From Bacteroides cutis (lineage in GTDB: Bacteria; Bacteroidota; Bacteroidia; Bacteroidales; Bacteroidaceae): a stretch of DNA of 64,000 nt. Below the pieces are notes generated by a model. It saw only the letters and a list, made by a program, of their open reading frames with translations, had not been told where the DNA came from and did no database searches. Both the position numbers and the translations under genes were made by a program. Below, in pieces: positions 36,001 through 43,759 of this stretch. The stretch is taken from NCBI RefSeq assembly GCF_900241005.1, contig NZ_OEST01000004.1, forward strand, positions 248,001-312,000. The letters are read 5' to 3'. Every line of letters begins with the position of its first letter. The first letter of the stretch is position 1.

Positions 36001-37103
36001 ATGCCTTTTCCTTTTTCTTCTGTTATACAGTTTACGATACTATTGTTTAAAGAATTCTCATTTGTCTTGAATTGGATATTATGAAAACGGTTTTTTAAAG
36101 GATGATAATAATTTATGCCACCGAAATAAGTTCCCAACCACATACCTCCCTGTGAGTCCATGAAGATATTCCGTATAGAGGTTTGTGACAAACTACCGCT
36201 TATCGATAAGTCGCTGGTATAACTTTGAAAAGAATGATCTTTTTCATTATAAATATTCAGTGAGTTGATAGTGCCTACCCACAGTTTATTTTCAGAGTCG
36301 AGGGTAAGTGCCCGGATATAGTTTGAGCTGATACCGCCTTTTTCTCCCGGAGTATGGGAAAAATTGACAACATCATGAGTCTGAGGGTTAATAAGGAATA
36401 GGCCATCTCCTTCTGTACCCACCCATAGTTTGGTAGGAGACTCTTTTAAAATGGGACGGATATGTTTGCCTGCCAATATTTGAGGCATGATATTTATCAG
36501 TGTTTTCTGTGAGATTGAATAGACGAATGCGCCGTTGAAGCTACCTATATAAATGTCGTCTCCCTGCCTGTTGATACTTGAAGGTTTGATAGATGTGAGG
36601 GAAGCATGTAGCGGAGTATCGTTGAATTGTTGTGTCTCAGTGTCAAATAATAGTAATCCTTCTTCTTTACTCGAGAAAAGAAGCAACCGTTTTTCGTTGA
36701 TTTCTACGATAGAGGATATCGGCAGTTTTTTGCCTTCTTTCTGATAGTAGAAATTATGGAAGTGATCTTTTTCTGTATCATAGAGAGAAAGGCCTTTTCC
36801 GGTTCCTATCCATAATCTGCCTTGTGAATCGACGATACAGGTACGGATAACATCGTTTCCTATACTATGTGGATTTTGCTCGTCATGTTGATAAACAGTG
36901 AAGTCGTAACCATCAAATTTATTGAGTCCGTCGTAAGTAGCAAACCACATATTTCCCTGTTTGTCCTGGGTGATGTCGAATATTGTGTTTTGTGACAATC
37001 CTTCGTTTACGCCAAGGTGGGTGAAACTGATACGTTCCGGTCTCTGCGCATAAGTAGGTAATAACAATAGGTTTACTATAAGGCATATAAGATATCTTAC
37101 CAT
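33063..37103 (-). CDS. Hybrid two-component system sensor-regulator (HTCS)
   Basis: Start ATG 37103 gives 1346 residues with a signal peptide (LICLIVNLLLLPTYA). An upstream ATG at 37154 is rejected because a -7 box lies between. Order: about 14 Reg_prop propeller repeats (GLSQNTIFDITQD, NMWFATYDGLNKFD and so on), a Y_Y_Y domain near 710-770, one membrane helix near 780-800, HisKA with FINISHELRTP near 834, HATPase (GSGIGLSLV), a receiver with LILTDVMMPVMNG near 1141, and a C-terminal AraC helix-turn-helix. Such proteins sense an oligosaccharide in the periplasm and activate their PUL. In B. thetaiotaomicron the heparin-locus HTCS is BT4663. Four candidate target sites occur in this window. 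Confidence 0.96.
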   Translation of the reverse strand: MVRYLICLIVNLLLLPTYAQRPERISFTHLGVNEGLSQNTIFDITQDKQGNMWFATYDGLNKFDGYDFTVYQHDEQNPHSIGNDVIRTCIVDSQGRLWIGTGKGLSLYDTEKDHFHNFYYQKEGKKLPISSIVEINEKRLLLFSSKEEGLLLFDTETQQFNDTPLHASLTSIKPSSINRQGDDIYIGSFNGAFVYSISQKTLINIMPQILAGKHIRPILKESPTKLWVGTEGDGLFLINPQTHDVVNFSHTPGEKGGISSNYIRALTLDSENKLWVGTINSLNIYNEKDHSFQSYTSDLSISGSLSQTSIRNIFMDSQGGMWLGTYFGGINYYHPLKNRFHNIQFKTNENSLNNSIVNCITEEKGKGIWIGTNNGGLNYYDKYTKCFTYYTMKDGLESNDIKALYVDEKNNLVYIGTHTGGLSILHRNTGRIETLNNREIKNIYAIKPTLDGELWLSGLNILLRFNPQNKIFTRIEKQADGQPMTPERIMTILRDSKNRLWLGGEKGLAVHQEKNNELTASPVLPAKYSLNNKYVNCIYEAHNGIFWIGTRSGLYRFDEDKKEVKQYTTRHGLPNNVIHAILEDSFGKLWISTNKGLSCMQPVTEKFRNYIASDGLPSNQFMENAGYQTKDGQMYFGGINGITTFYPEQMVDNPYIPPVIITHLRLFNKTVQPGDETGILKKNISETHSITLSAGQSMFSLDFVVSNYISGDHNTFAYMLKGYDKEWYYSSTLRTVSYSNLPQGTYLFLVKAANSDGKWNEVPTELEIIVLPVWYKTWWAILVFTIAFIAITIFIFRYFWLRKSMEAQLQMERVDKERLKEVNEMKLRFFINISHELRTPLTLILAPLQEVLDNVSDRWIHKQLEHVQRNTTHLLHLVNQLMDYRRAELGVFGLKVKSNFIHKVIEKDFLFYDRLAQRKGITYNFHSNVEGRKVLCDPNYLELIVNNLLSNAFKYTDEGQSVTVTLKEEDNQLILQVKDTGNGIPIDKQGKIFERFYQVDNEHIGSGIGLSLVQRLVELHHGHIELESQEGAGSTFTIYLPTKESAYKPEERATEQELKEDQPNYTTNNQAMYVVDTEIAKEEVETTVDNEHEKEHILIVEDNTEIRQYLCDELSKTYHVLKAGNGEEAFSILKEQKIDLILTDVMMPVMNGLQLCKQIKQNLRTCHIPVIILSAKTEIKEQLEGLQVGADDYIPKPFSMAVITAKIRNLFRTRYRAIEHYSKSLDIEPKKIALNSMDEELLKKAVEIMEKHLDDVEFSTDEFAREMCMSRSNLHLKLKALTGESTNEFIRKMRFNKASKLLKEGRYTVAEISTMVGFNTPSYFATSFKKYFGCLPSEYTKGKEIK

Positions 37104-37130
37104 ATTTGATGACTGATAGTGGTTGTTGGA

Positions 37131-37138
37131 CAAAGATA
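37131..37138 (-). promoter_or_regulatory. -7 element of the HTCS gene
   Basis: TATCTTTG on the minus strand, 27 nt before ATG 37103. No clear -33 TTTG. The box lies beside the left arm of the inverted repeat at 37140-37193. Confidence 0.55.
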
Positions 37139-37139
37139 G

Positions 37140-37193
37140 GGAATAAATCTCCACTTATCATTAAGTTATGGCATGAAAATGGAGATTTATTCC
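37140..37193. repeat. Perfect 14-bp inverted repeat upstream of the HTCS gene
   Basis: GGAATAAATCTCCA (37140-37153) and TGGAGATTTATTCC (37180-37193) are exact complements separated by 26 bp. They flank the junction between the HTCS promoter and the GH88 remnant. It has no T-run, so it is more like an operator or a scar than a terminator. Confidence 0.6.
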
Positions 37194-37460
37194 TTTACAT
37201 TGAAGTTGGTATAACTTCTGTTTGTTGATAATCTTCAAGTATCGCAGTAACCCTTCCATGAAATAATAGTCGGCATACGAGAGTGATCCGTCCAGCTCAC
37301 TGCTTCTAAGGAAGTTTCCGGTGGCATGCATCAGGATGAAGTTCTTGTGTGTTCCCGTTTTTTGCCAGATTAAGTACTGAGCTCCATCAGAGCTGATGCC
37401 ATGATAGCGGTAGCCGAAGCATCCCGCATTGTAGAATGTTTGGGATCGGAATAGTCCCAG
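37161..37460 (-). pseudogene. Decayed C-terminal fragment of a GH88 glucuronyl hydrolase
   Basis: Two minus-strand frames carry matching parts of the GH88 C-terminus. The first has WDYSDPKHSTMRDASATAI and ALMELST and then stops (TAA at 37372-37370). The second continues with TGTHKNFILMHATGNF and YADYYFMEGLLRYL. In the intact GH88 at 3959-5248 these blocks are joined by about 23 residues. The copy therefore has an internal deletion plus a frameshift, and the first three quarters of the gene are missing. Its sequence differs from the intact gene at many positions, so it is an old paralogue and not a recent duplicate. Confidence 0.75.
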
Positions 37461-37603
37461 CCTGTTTTTGTGACAATATATTTCATTCAACCATCGACTG
37501 CCTTGTCCGTCAAGTTTATTTATACGTGGTTTCTTTCCAAGTGGATGCGCCCAATGCCTTTGATTTTGTATAATATAACGGGAGTATTTTGTTTCCTATG
37601 GGA

Positions 37604-37735
37604 GGAAACGGCTGTTTCTCCCTATGGAAACCCGCGTTTCCTTTTGCGGGAACTGCCGTTTCTCTACATGGGAACGGGCGTTTCTCTATATGGGAACCGA
37701 CGTTTCTCTATATGGAAACCGGAGTGCCCTCCCAT
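37604..37735. repeat. Tandem array of six degenerate 22-bp units
   Basis: Units begin at 37604, 37626, 37648, 37670, 37692 and 37714. The pattern is GGRAAC followed by four to five variable bases, then GTTTCTCTNTAT or a variant. Each unit contains GAAAC/GTTTC, so it is partly self-complementary. 22 is not a multiple of three, and the peptide encoded has only a 22-residue superperiod, so a coding role is unlikely. It lies between two gene fragments. Confidence 0.85.
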
Positions 37736-37740
37736 GGATA

Positions 37741-37854
37741 CAGGAAGGACATCATTAAGGTGTATTTCCCATCAATGTTGGTGATGATACCGATATCGGT
37801 GCTACCTTTCAGAGTGATGTTGACGCCGATAACTTCCTTCCGAATGTTTTTCAT
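37741..37854 (-). pseudogene. Remnant of a SusC-like N-terminal carboxypeptidase-regulatory domain
   Basis: From an ATG at 37854 the minus strand reads MKNIRKEVIGVNITLKG and then STDIGIITNIDGKYTL, followed by unrelated sequence and a stop inside the 22-bp array. GVNxxxKG...G..TxxDGxYxL is the typical N-terminal domain of SusC-type receptors. Plug and barrel are absent. Together with the GH88 fragment it shows that a PUL segment was lost here. Confidence 0.65.
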
Positions 37855-37867
37855 ATGGAGTTTATAG

Positions 37868-38130
37868 TATTATTTTGAACTTTTTCCTGTTGCTAAATTA
37901 AACTTTTTTGTCCTTTTCTCCTTTCTATCGTGTTTTGGGGATATTCCGTACTGTTAGATTTAACTTTCAGTTTTGTATCTTTGTCTTTCAATCCTGTATG
38001 AAGTTTGTGGGTATAAACAACAATGACAGCTACAGACATTCGTAGGGGGAATTTGCCTGGGCTGTCATTGATAAAGTAGAATATTACTGGTTAAGTTATC
38101 TCTCTTCTTTATACATTGTTGAGTAATTAA
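37868..38130. other. Non-coding gap with an orphan -7 box and an inverted repeat
   Basis: TATCTTTG at 37976-37983 fits a plus-strand -7 element. CAATGACAGC (38021-38030) and GCTGTCATTG (38061-38070) form a perfect 10-bp inverted repeat downstream. No reading frame follows on the plus strand; the next gene is convergent. Confidence 0.45.
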
Positions 38131-39507
38131 CTATTTGGGAAGTATCTTTCCGGGAACATCATGTAACTTCGGACGTGTCGGCCGGATTTTATAAGTATTC
38201 ATCCATTTTTCCAGAATGTCACGATGTTTTTGTGCCACTTCCTCGTAAGCGTTTTCCATCATGAGGTTTCTCATTTCACCCCGGTCGTTCTGCATGTCGA
38301 AAAGTTGTTCACGATGTCTGCCTTTGTCGTAAAGGACATATTTATATCGTTCGCTACGTACTGCCCAGCCTCTCGTCTTGCTGCCATCGAAACAGGTCTC
38401 TGTGATAACATAGTCCTGATGCGGACTTTGTGGATTTCCTTCTTCTACAACTTTACGGAAAGACTTGCCGACAGCACCTTGTGGCATCTTGGCACCTGCC
38501 CAGTCGCAGATGGTAGCGAAGAAATCAATCCCGTTGCTGATAAGTTGAGGTAATTGTTTGCCTGCATGTTTCTTGCCGGGTAAAGTTATGATAAGAGGAA
38601 TATTGATTACTTCCTCATACAAAGCCGACTTCTGGTTCCATCGGTGGGCACCGGTACCATCACCGTGATCACTGGAAAAGATTACAATCGTATTTTTCCA
38701 AAGATTGTTCTTGTCAATGGCATCGACAATCTTGCCTATTTCACGGTCCACCTTTTCCACCAGACGGTAGTAAGTGTAGCGATACATACGCCAGTCTTCC
38801 GGCGTGAAAGTAGCGGTAGGATAGACATTGAAATTATTGGCCCTTTCATTTTCAATGATATCGGCATCATACGGGTTCTTGGCAAAATTGGCGGGCAGTC
38901 CCGGACAATTACGTATTTCAGGTGTATCGATATTTCCATAAGGCAGATTTTGGCTGCGTGCATATTCGCAGACATTATGCGGATTGTCGTAAGAAGCCAC
39001 CAGGAAGAAAGGCTTGTTGTGTTTGCGGGAAAGAAATTCTACACAAGCTTCGGCAAGTCCGTCATCACTATGTTTATAGATATTGTCGAAACCATATTGT
39101 TTGTCGGGAATATCGAGTTCGGGTACATGCCACTTGCCACCGTAGGCACATTCGTATCCGGCATTCTTTACCAATGTTCCCAGTGTTTGTGTCCTTAATG
39201 AATCAGGCATCGCTGCCCCGTTTACAGATAACCCCGCAGTACTGGGATAATGCCCTGTAAACATTGCCCCACGGGAAGGACCACTGAGTGGGGAAGTACA
39301 ATAAGCGTTCGTAAACATCACACCGGCAGCGGCAAGTTTGTCAAGATTGGGGGTGTGTAAATCCGGATTGCCTGCACAACTCATGGCTTTGGCTGTGTGT
39401 TGGTCGGTGAAGATATAGATAATGTTAGGACGGTCGGCGGCAGAGGCCGCAGAAGAGCATAGCAGTGAAAAACATGCCAAATGCTTCATTGAAATTTGTT
39501 TTACCAT
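38131..39507 (-). CDS. S1-family sulfatase, Ser-type
   Basis: Start ATG 39507 gives 458 residues with signal peptide LACFSLLCSSAASA. A longer frame to 39546 is rejected because its ATG lies upstream of the predicted transcript start. Metal ligands are in YIFTDQHTA, the formylglycine motif is LSGPSRGAMFTG with Ser75, and the second metal block is FSSDHGDGTGAHRW. The protein is about 90 residues shorter than the first sulfatase and only distantly similar to it. In this setting a glycosaminoglycan sulfatase (for example uronate 2-O or hexosamine) is likely; the position attacked cannot be read from the sequence. Confidence 0.9.
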   Translation of the reverse strand: MVKQISMKHLACFSLLCSSAASAADRPNIIYIFTDQHTAKAMSCAGNPDLHTPNLDKLAAAGVMFTNAYCTSPLSGPSRGAMFTGHYPSTAGLSVNGAAMPDSLRTQTLGTLVKNAGYECAYGGKWHVPELDIPDKQYGFDNIYKHSDDGLAEACVEFLSRKHNKPFFLVASYDNPHNVCEYARSQNLPYGNIDTPEIRNCPGLPANFAKNPYDADIIENERANNFNVYPTATFTPEDWRMYRYTYYRLVEKVDREIGKIVDAIDKNNLWKNTIVIFSSDHGDGTGAHRWNQKSALYEEVINIPLIITLPGKKHAGKQLPQLISNGIDFFATICDWAGAKMPQGAVGKSFRKVVEEGNPQSPHQDYVITETCFDGSKTRGWAVRSERYKYVLYDKGRHREQLFDMQNDRGEMRNLMMENAYEEVAQKHRDILEKWMNTYKIRPTRPKLHDVPGKILPK

Positions 39508-39543
39508 ATTATTAGTTTGAAATTTATCATTTTCCATCTTTGG

Positions 39544-39551
39544 CAAAATTA
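39544..39551 (-). promoter_or_regulatory. -7 element of the sulfatase gene
   Basis: TAATTTTG on the minus strand, 36 nt before ATG 39507. It decides the start: the upstream ATG (39546-39544) would overlap this box. Confidence 0.5.
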
Positions 39552-39636
39552 CTCCTTTTCCCCTGTTTTCTCTATGCCAAATGTTTATTTAAATGTCAAT
39601 TTTGTACAAGTTTCCTTGCCTTTCCCCCCTTTTTTG

Positions 39637-39644
39637 TACCTTTG
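39637..39644 (+). promoter_or_regulatory. -7 element of topB
   Basis: TACCTTTG matches TAnnTTTG, 23 nt before the chosen topB start. CTTG 18 nt upstream is a possible -33. An in-frame ATG at 39593 lies upstream of this promoter and is therefore unlikely to be used. Confidence 0.55.
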
Positions 39645-39667
39645 CCATTCAAAACAACAAAAAGCAA

Positions 39668-41848
39668 ATGATAGTTTGTATTGCCGAAAAGCCCTCTGTG
39701 GCGCGTGATATAGCCGATGTACTTGGAGCGAGAGATAAGAAGGATGGATACATCGAAGGAAACGGATACCAGGTAACCTGGACATTCGGTCACCTTTGTA
39801 CGCTCAAAGAACCACATGAATATACACCCAACTGGAAGTCGTGGAGTCTTGGGAGTTTACCTATGATCCCCCCTCGTTTCGGCATTAAGCTCATCAGTAA
39901 TCCCACTTACGAGCGTCAGTTCAGTGTGATAGAGAACCTCATGCGGCATGCCGACATGATTATAAACTGCGGTGATGCCGGGCAAGAGGGGGAATTGATA
40001 CAACGCTGGGTGATGCAGAAAGCTGGGGCGCGTTGCCCGGTGAAACGTCTGTGGATTTCTTCATTGACGGAAGAAGCCATCCGGGAAGGATTTGCCAAGT
40101 TGCGCGACGCTTCCGATTTCCAACCGTTGTATGAAGCGGGTTTGTCTCGTGCCATCGGCGACTGGTTGTTGGGAATGAATGCCACCCGTCTTTATACAAT
40201 GAAGTACGGGCAAAACAGGCAGGTACTGTCCATCGGGCGTGTACAGACACCTACATTGGCACTCATCGTAAATCGCCAACTGGAAATACAAAACTTCGTT
40301 CCCAAGCAATATTGGGAATTGAAAACAGTCTATCGCGACACTACTTTTTCTGCCATTCTCAAGAAAAGCGAAGAAGAACTGATACTGGAAGCCGAGAAGC
40401 AAAAAGAGAGTCCCTCTGCTGCCAAAGCCAAAAAGGAAGAGGAAAACCGGGGTATCGAACCGATTGCGGACAGAGAACGTGGGATGTCTTTGCTCGAACA
40501 AATCAAGAATTCCCCTTTTACCATAACCAACGTCACCAAGAAAAACGGTAAGGAAGCTCCGCTTCGCCTTTTCGACTTGACTTCCTTGCAGGTGGAATGT
40601 AATAAGAAGTTCGCCTTTTCTGCCGACGAGACGCTGAAAACCATTCAGTCATTATATGAAAAGAAGGTGGCTACTTATCCGCGTGTAGATACCACTTATC
40701 TGAGTGACGATATCTATCCCAAATGTCCCGGCATCTTGAAAGGATTGCGCGATTATGAAACTCTTACGGCTTCATTAGCGGGTACTACATTACCCAAGTC
40801 GAAGAAAGTTTTCGATAACTCCAAAGTCACCGATCACCACGCTATTATACCCACCGGACAGCATCCGCAGAATTTGACGGATATGGAACGCCGTGTGTTC
40901 GACCTGATAGCCCGTCGTTTTATAGCCGTATTCTATCCCGATTGTCTGTTTGCCACGACTACCGTATTGGGTGAGGTAGAAGGAATAGAATTTAAAGTAA
41001 CCGGCAAGCAGATATTAGACCCGGGGTGGCGGGTTGTATTTGGCACTCCGTCGGCACAATCTCAGGAAGAGAAAGAAGAAAAGATTGGAGAAGAAGAAAA
41101 TGTACTTCCGGCTTTCGTAGTAGGCGAAAGTGGTCCGCATATTCCCGATTTGTATGAAAAGTGGACGCAACCGCCCCGTCCTTATACCGAGGCGACTTTG
41201 CTGCGTGCCATGGAAACGGCAGGTAAATTGGTAGATAACGACGAACTGCGTGACGCGCTGAAAGAGAACGGCATCGGCCGCCCTTCCACACGTGCCGCCA
41301 TTATAGAAACACTGTTCAAGCGTAACTATATCCGTAAGGAGAAAAAGAACTTGGTAGCAACTCCTACGGGGGTGGAACTGGTACAAATTATCCACGAAGA
41401 ACTCTTGAAGTCCGCTGAACTGACGGGTATCTGGGAAAAGAAACTGCGTGAGATAGAAAAATGTACTTACAATGCCGGGCAATTCTTGGAAGAGCTGAAG
41501 CAGATGGTTACGGATGTAGTGATGAGTGTGCTCTCTGATAATAGCAACCGTCATATCACCATACAGGCGCCCGCCCCGGAAAAAGGCTCGAAGGCGACTA
41601 CTGTGAAGGTTGCTGATGGCGACAAACCTAAAAAAGAACCGAAGAAAAGAGCTCCTCGGAAAACAACTGCCGAAAAGAAAACGGCGCAAACGCAAAGCGA
41701 AACGCCGTCTCCATCTGTTGTTCTGCAAGATGTTTTAGTCGGTCAGCCTTGCCCACTCTGTGGAAAAGGTACTATTATCAAAGGTAAAACAGCCTACGGT
41801 TGTTCCGAATGGAAAAACGGTTGTACCTACCGTAAAGCATTTAAGTAA
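39668..41848 (+). CDS. topB: DNA topoisomerase III
   Basis: Start ATG 39668 (MIVCIAEKPSVARD) gives 726 residues. The TOPRIM domain shows CIAEKPSVA and NCGDAGQEGELI (acidic metal site). The catalytic Tyr is in VATYPRVDTTYLSDD. GIGRPSTRAAIIETL marks the central domain. A basic Lys/Pro-rich linker precedes a C-terminal zinc-ribbon-like CPLCGKGTIIKGKTAYGCSEW (read in blocks). It relaxes and decatenates DNA as a type IA enzyme. Its 3' end overlaps the convergent nudix gene by 22 bp, which is unusual but small. Confidence 0.95.
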   Translation: MIVCIAEKPSVARDIADVLGARDKKDGYIEGNGYQVTWTFGHLCTLKEPHEYTPNWKSWSLGSLPMIPPRFGIKLISNPTYERQFSVIENLMRHADMIINCGDAGQEGELIQRWVMQKAGARCPVKRLWISSLTEEAIREGFAKLRDASDFQPLYEAGLSRAIGDWLLGMNATRLYTMKYGQNRQVLSIGRVQTPTLALIVNRQLEIQNFVPKQYWELKTVYRDTTFSAILKKSEEELILEAEKQKESPSAAKAKKEEENRGIEPIADRERGMSLLEQIKNSPFTITNVTKKNGKEAPLRLFDLTSLQVECNKKFAFSADETLKTIQSLYEKKVATYPRVDTTYLSDDIYPKCPGILKGLRDYETLTASLAGTTLPKSKKVFDNSKVTDHHAIIPTGQHPQNLTDMERRVFDLIARRFIAVFYPDCLFATTTVLGEVEGIEFKVTGKQILDPGWRVVFGTPSAQSQEEKEEKIGEEENVLPAFVVGESGPHIPDLYEKWTQPPRPYTEATLLRAMETAGKLVDNDELRDALKENGIGRPSTRAAIIETLFKRNYIRKEKKNLVATPTGVELVQIIHEELLKSAELTGIWEKKLREIEKCTYNAGQFLEELKQMVTDVVMSVLSDNSNRHITIQAPAPEKGSKATTVKVADGDKPKKEPKKRAPRKTTAEKKTAQTQSETPSPSVVLQDVLVGQPCPLCGKGTIIKGKTAYGCSEWKNGCTYRKAFK

Positions 41849-42384
41849 ATATATTTCCAAAGTGGCGCCGCCATTAACGCTTGCCTTACTTCCCCATTCT
41901 GTAATAACTTCTTTACTTCTGCGAGGGTAAGCAGGTGTACAGTCAGGCTTTCCGTATCTTCAAGGTGTTGCTCCGCAATTTTCTCCACATCGGTAGCCAG
42001 GAAACAATGGGTTATATTGGTGTGGGTACCCGGATTGGGAGAGATTTGCATAAATTCCTGCCACTCTCCGTTCCCGTAGCCCGTTTCTTCCAATAGTTCC
42101 CGTTGGGCGGAGACTAACGGAGAAGCATCTTCCTTTTCGCAGACTCCCGCACATAGTTCGTATGACGTTTCACGGATACCATGCCGGTATTGGCGGATGA
42201 AGACAAATTTGCCTTCCCGTGTGATGGCTATCGTATTCACCCAGTCGGGATACTCCAATATATAATAAGAAGGGATGTGATTACCGTTCGGCAATACTAC
42301 ATGATCCTTGCGCACCGTGAGCCACGGTGTTTTATGCAGATATTCACTGGAAATCACTTTCCAAGATTCATTGGGATCTTCCAT
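41827..42384 (-). CDS. Nudix hydrolase, ADP-ribose pyrophosphatase-like
   Basis: The 185-residue protein has a Nudix box GVCEKEDASPLVSAQRELLEETGY (as consecutive blocks), with the REL-EE-G core intact and one extra residue in the loop. Upstream strands (VVLPNGNHIPSYYIL, IRQYRHGI) and downstream PNPGTHTNITH fit the ADP-ribose/sugar-nucleotide branch. The exact substrate is not known. It is the last gene of a minus-strand operon, 18 bp after the peptidase gene. Confidence 0.88.
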   Translation of the reverse strand: MEDPNESWKVISSEYLHKTPWLTVRKDHVVLPNGNHIPSYYILEYPDWVNTIAITREGKFVFIRQYRHGIRETSYELCAGVCEKEDASPLVSAQRELLEETGYGNGEWQEFMQISPNPGTHTNITHCFLATDVEKIAEQHLEDTESLTVHLLTLAEVKKLLQNGEVRQALMAAPLWKYIYLNALR

Positions 42385-42402
42385 ACTTAAGAAACTTTCA
42401 TT

Positions 42403-43755
42403 TTAGTAATTCAGATGAAACTCTACAACTGCTTCAATGCCTTTTCTCATAATATCCAACGGAATATTTTCGTTGGGCGAGTGAATGGCGTTTGACTCCA
42501 GTCCAAATCCCATCAATACCGTTTTGATACCCAATACTTGCTCAAACGTAGAGATGATGGGAATGCTTCCTCCACGGCGTACCGCCAGCGGTTTCTTTCC
42601 GAATGCTTTGGTAAATCCCTTTTCGGCAGCCTGATAGGCGGGCAATGTAATAGGACATACATATCCCTGCCCACCGTGCATCGGCGTTACTTTTACCTGA
42701 ACGGTATCAGGGGCAATACTCATGATATAATCTGCAAATAACTGTGATATTTTGTGATGATCCTGATGAGGAACCAACCGGCACGATACCTTGGCGTATG
42801 CCTTTGACGGGAGTACCGTCTTTGAACCTTCACCCGTATATCCGCCCCAGATGCCGCAAACATCGAAAGACGGACGGCAACTGTTACGCTCCAGCGTACT
42901 GTATCCCTTTTCTCCAAAAAGAGACTTCACACCGATTGCCTTTTTGTATTTATCTTCGTCGAAGGGGATGTGTGCAATCATTTCCCGTTCTGCCTGCGGA
43001 ACCTCTTCCACGTCATCATAGAAACCGGGAACGGTGATACGTCCATCGGCATCTGTCACTTTACTTATCATTTGGCAAAGCACATTGATCGGATTGGCCA
43101 CCGCACCACCGAAATGTCCAGAGTGCAGGTCACGGTTCGGACCGGTAACTTCTATTTCCCAATAGGCCAATCCCCGCAGTCCGGTGGTCAGTGAAGGCAG
43201 GTCTGCGCCCAGCATACTGGTATCCGAAACCAGTATGACGTCTGCTTTCAGCAGCTCTTTATGTTCTTTGCAGAAACCTTCCAGACTGGGTGAACCGATT
43301 TCTTCTTCTCCTTCAAATATGAATTTTACATTGTGAGTCAGCAGGCTATTCTTTACCAGATACTCAAAAGCCTTTACCTGTATAAACGATTGTCCTTTGT
43401 CATCATCTGCACCGCGTGCCCAGATATGTCCGTCGCGTATCTCCGGTTCAAAGGGGTTACTCTTCCAAAGTTCCAAAGGTTCGGCAGGCATTACGTCATA
43501 ATGTGCATATATCAATACCGTTTTAGCTTCCGGGTCTATCATCTTTTGTCCGAATACGATCGGATTTCCTGCCGACGGCATCACGAGGGCCTCATCCGCT
43601 CCTGCTTCCAGCAACAATTGCGCCCAACGTTCCGCGCATGCCAGCATATCGTCATGATGTTCGGGTTTTGCACTGATACTGGGAATACGGATAAGACTGA
43701 ACAACTCTTCCAGCATCTTAGGCTCGTTCTCGGATATATATTTCTTTATTTCCAT
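42403..43755 (-). CDS. M20-family dipeptidase/metallopeptidase
   Basis: This 450-residue cytoplasmic protein has the M20 signatures: YAHYDVMPAEP (first zinc ligand and Asp), ARGADDDKGQ (bridging Asp), EGEEEIGSP (catalytic Glu-Glu) and a dimerisation lid domain with DLHSGHFGGAV. The C-terminal ligand His is in NAIHSPNENI. It resembles broad dipeptidases (PepV/CNDP-like). It starts 5 bp downstream of the aroC stop, indicating co-transcription with aroC. Confidence 0.92.
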   Translation of the reverse strand: MEIKKYISENEPKMLEELFSLIRIPSISAKPEHHDDMLACAERWAQLLLEAGADEALVMPSAGNPIVFGQKMIDPEAKTVLIYAHYDVMPAEPLELWKSNPFEPEIRDGHIWARGADDDKGQSFIQVKAFEYLVKNSLLTHNVKFIFEGEEEIGSPSLEGFCKEHKELLKADVILVSDTSMLGADLPSLTTGLRGLAYWEIEVTGPNRDLHSGHFGGAVANPINVLCQMISKVTDADGRITVPGFYDDVEEVPQAEREMIAHIPFDEDKYKKAIGVKSLFGEKGYSTLERNSCRPSFDVCGIWGGYTGEGSKTVLPSKAYAKVSCRLVPHQDHHKISQLFADYIMSIAPDTVQVKVTPMHGGQGYVCPITLPAYQAAEKGFTKAFGKKPLAVRRGGSIPIISTFEQVLGIKTVLMGFGLESNAIHSPNENIPLDIMRKGIEAVVEFHLNY

Positions 43756-43759
43756 AAGG

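Noticed and set aside
37604..37735. CRISPR array
   Set aside because: Units are directly adjacent with no spacers of constant length and the repeat itself is degenerate; no cas genes are seen.
37470..37784. Open plus-strand frame of about 104 codons across the 22-bp array
   Set aside because: The frame arises because the repeat unit lacks stops in that phase; unit length is not a multiple of three, there is no promoter or ribosome site, and it runs antisense to gene fragments.
39593..39667. Upstream start for topoisomerase III
   Set aside because: The 25 extra residues lie before the predicted transcript start (TACCTTTG at 39637) and the family begins with the IVCIAEKPSVA block.
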